This document shows, one piece after another, positions 63,513 through 64,000 of a stretch of 64,000 bases of DNA. This DNA comes from Dimorphilus gyrociliatus (taxonomy: Eukaryota; Annelida; Polychaeta; Dinophilidae): contig CAJFCJ010000012.1 of NCBI GenBank assembly GCA_904063045.1, forward strand, positions 124,001 to 188,000, read 5' to 3'. How positions within the stretch are numbered: the first letter of the stretch is position 1; each line of letters begins with the position of its first letter. The position numbers and the translations under genes were made by a program. The notes beneath the pieces are model-generated. The model was not told the origin of the DNA, searched no databases, and saw nothing but the letters and a program-made list of their open reading frames with translations.

Positions 63513-64000
63513 GTGAGTAGATGAATGTTCATTTAATTAGCTATAATAAAATACTTAATAATTAATAAATTAAAGAGTTGTTTTATATTAATAATTAGTT
63601 TTAGAATGATTGAAATCTTCTATGTCTTTCATAAACTCTTCAAAAAAGTTATTCAGATTCATTGATATAGACTTTTATAATAAACACTTTGTCAATAACT
63701 TAATAATTAGTAGTATTTTTTTAATTAAACCAATTGTTATGATAATATCTCATTATTTGTATTCAGTTCTCCTGTTCAGATCAATTGAAATTTTAAGAAC
63801 CTAGTGCAATCCTTAAAAATTGATTTACTCGTATTTCTATTATATGTTAGATATAGATATAAATATATGTTCTTTTTTAAGTGATAGCTTTCATATTTTA
63901 GGGAAATTTTCCTATTTTCCCAAGTGTTGGACTATTTCTTTATGAATAGTCTAATAAAAAAATCCTCTCTTAACGGGTTGTTCTATTTTCATTTTTATAA
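63513..64000. other. presumed intron and unresolved sequence
   Basis: AT-rich. An open frame at 63610-63804 with Ile/Leu-rich composition cannot be joined to the preceding GTGAGT donor without creating a stop at the acceptor I can see (ttttag at about 63603), so it is not called. Confidence 0.5.

Noticed and set aside
63610..63804. Possible third exon of the right-end gene
   Set aside because: Joining the GTGAGT donor to the visible acceptor makes a TGA stop.

Overview
The window is AT-rich animal nuclear DNA (well over 70% A+T by eye). Genes are split by short GT-AG introns of about 45-750 bases, and TA and CT microsatellites are frequent. The gene content (Hedgehog with its autoprocessing domain, a type I TGF-beta receptor, a collagen XV/XVIII-type collagen with endostatin, FMRFamide-receptor-like GPCRs, EGF/TSP1/kringle/Ly6 mosaics) marks an invertebrate metazoan, most likely bilaterian. 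I cannot name the species. All exon joins were worked out by hand from reading frame, GT-AG borders and phase; every accepted multi-exon gene keeps a consistent phase across its introns.

Layout. 0-4.3 kb: two minus-strand genes, an ALK1/ALK2-like receptor kinase and a peptide GPCR. 4.3-19 kb: almost gene-free, holding a decayed Tc1/mariner element near 11 kb and a polypyrimidine island near 13.1 kb. 19-30.5 kb: a cluster of secreted proteins. It holds an unrecognised cysteine-containing protein, a tandem pair of small alpha-helical paralogues of a family I do not recognise, Hedgehog, and a tail-to-tail gene with a GFRalpha/GAS1-type cysteine domain. 33.4-38.2 kb: an 11-exon mosaic protein (FN2, kringle, discoidin, EGF repeats, PAN, CNTNAP-like fibrinogen segment, TSP1 repeats, Ly6, probable GPI anchor). 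38-48 kb: mostly empty, with a decayed TSP1 exon at 41.5 kb. 48-52 kb: an intronless GPCR and an 89-residue secreted protein. 53.8-58.2 kb: a minus-strand multiplexin collagen of at least 21 exons. 62.7-63.5 kb: probable first exons of a gene running off the right end.

Functional theme. Nearly every gene encodes a secreted ligand, a surface receptor or extracellular matrix. The most notable neighbourhood pairs Hedgehog with a GAS1/GFRalpha-like gene 0.9 kb away, GAS1 being a known Hedgehog co-receptor. The Hedgehog Hint domain has His where the Asp needed for cholesterol transfer normally sits. The receptor kinase carries an ALK1/2-type L45 loop but DFG instead of the family's DLG. Outside genes, near-consensus CTCF-type sites lie in gaps between genes, and TACAGTA/TACTGTA words resemble excision footprints of the Tc1 type whose relic is present.
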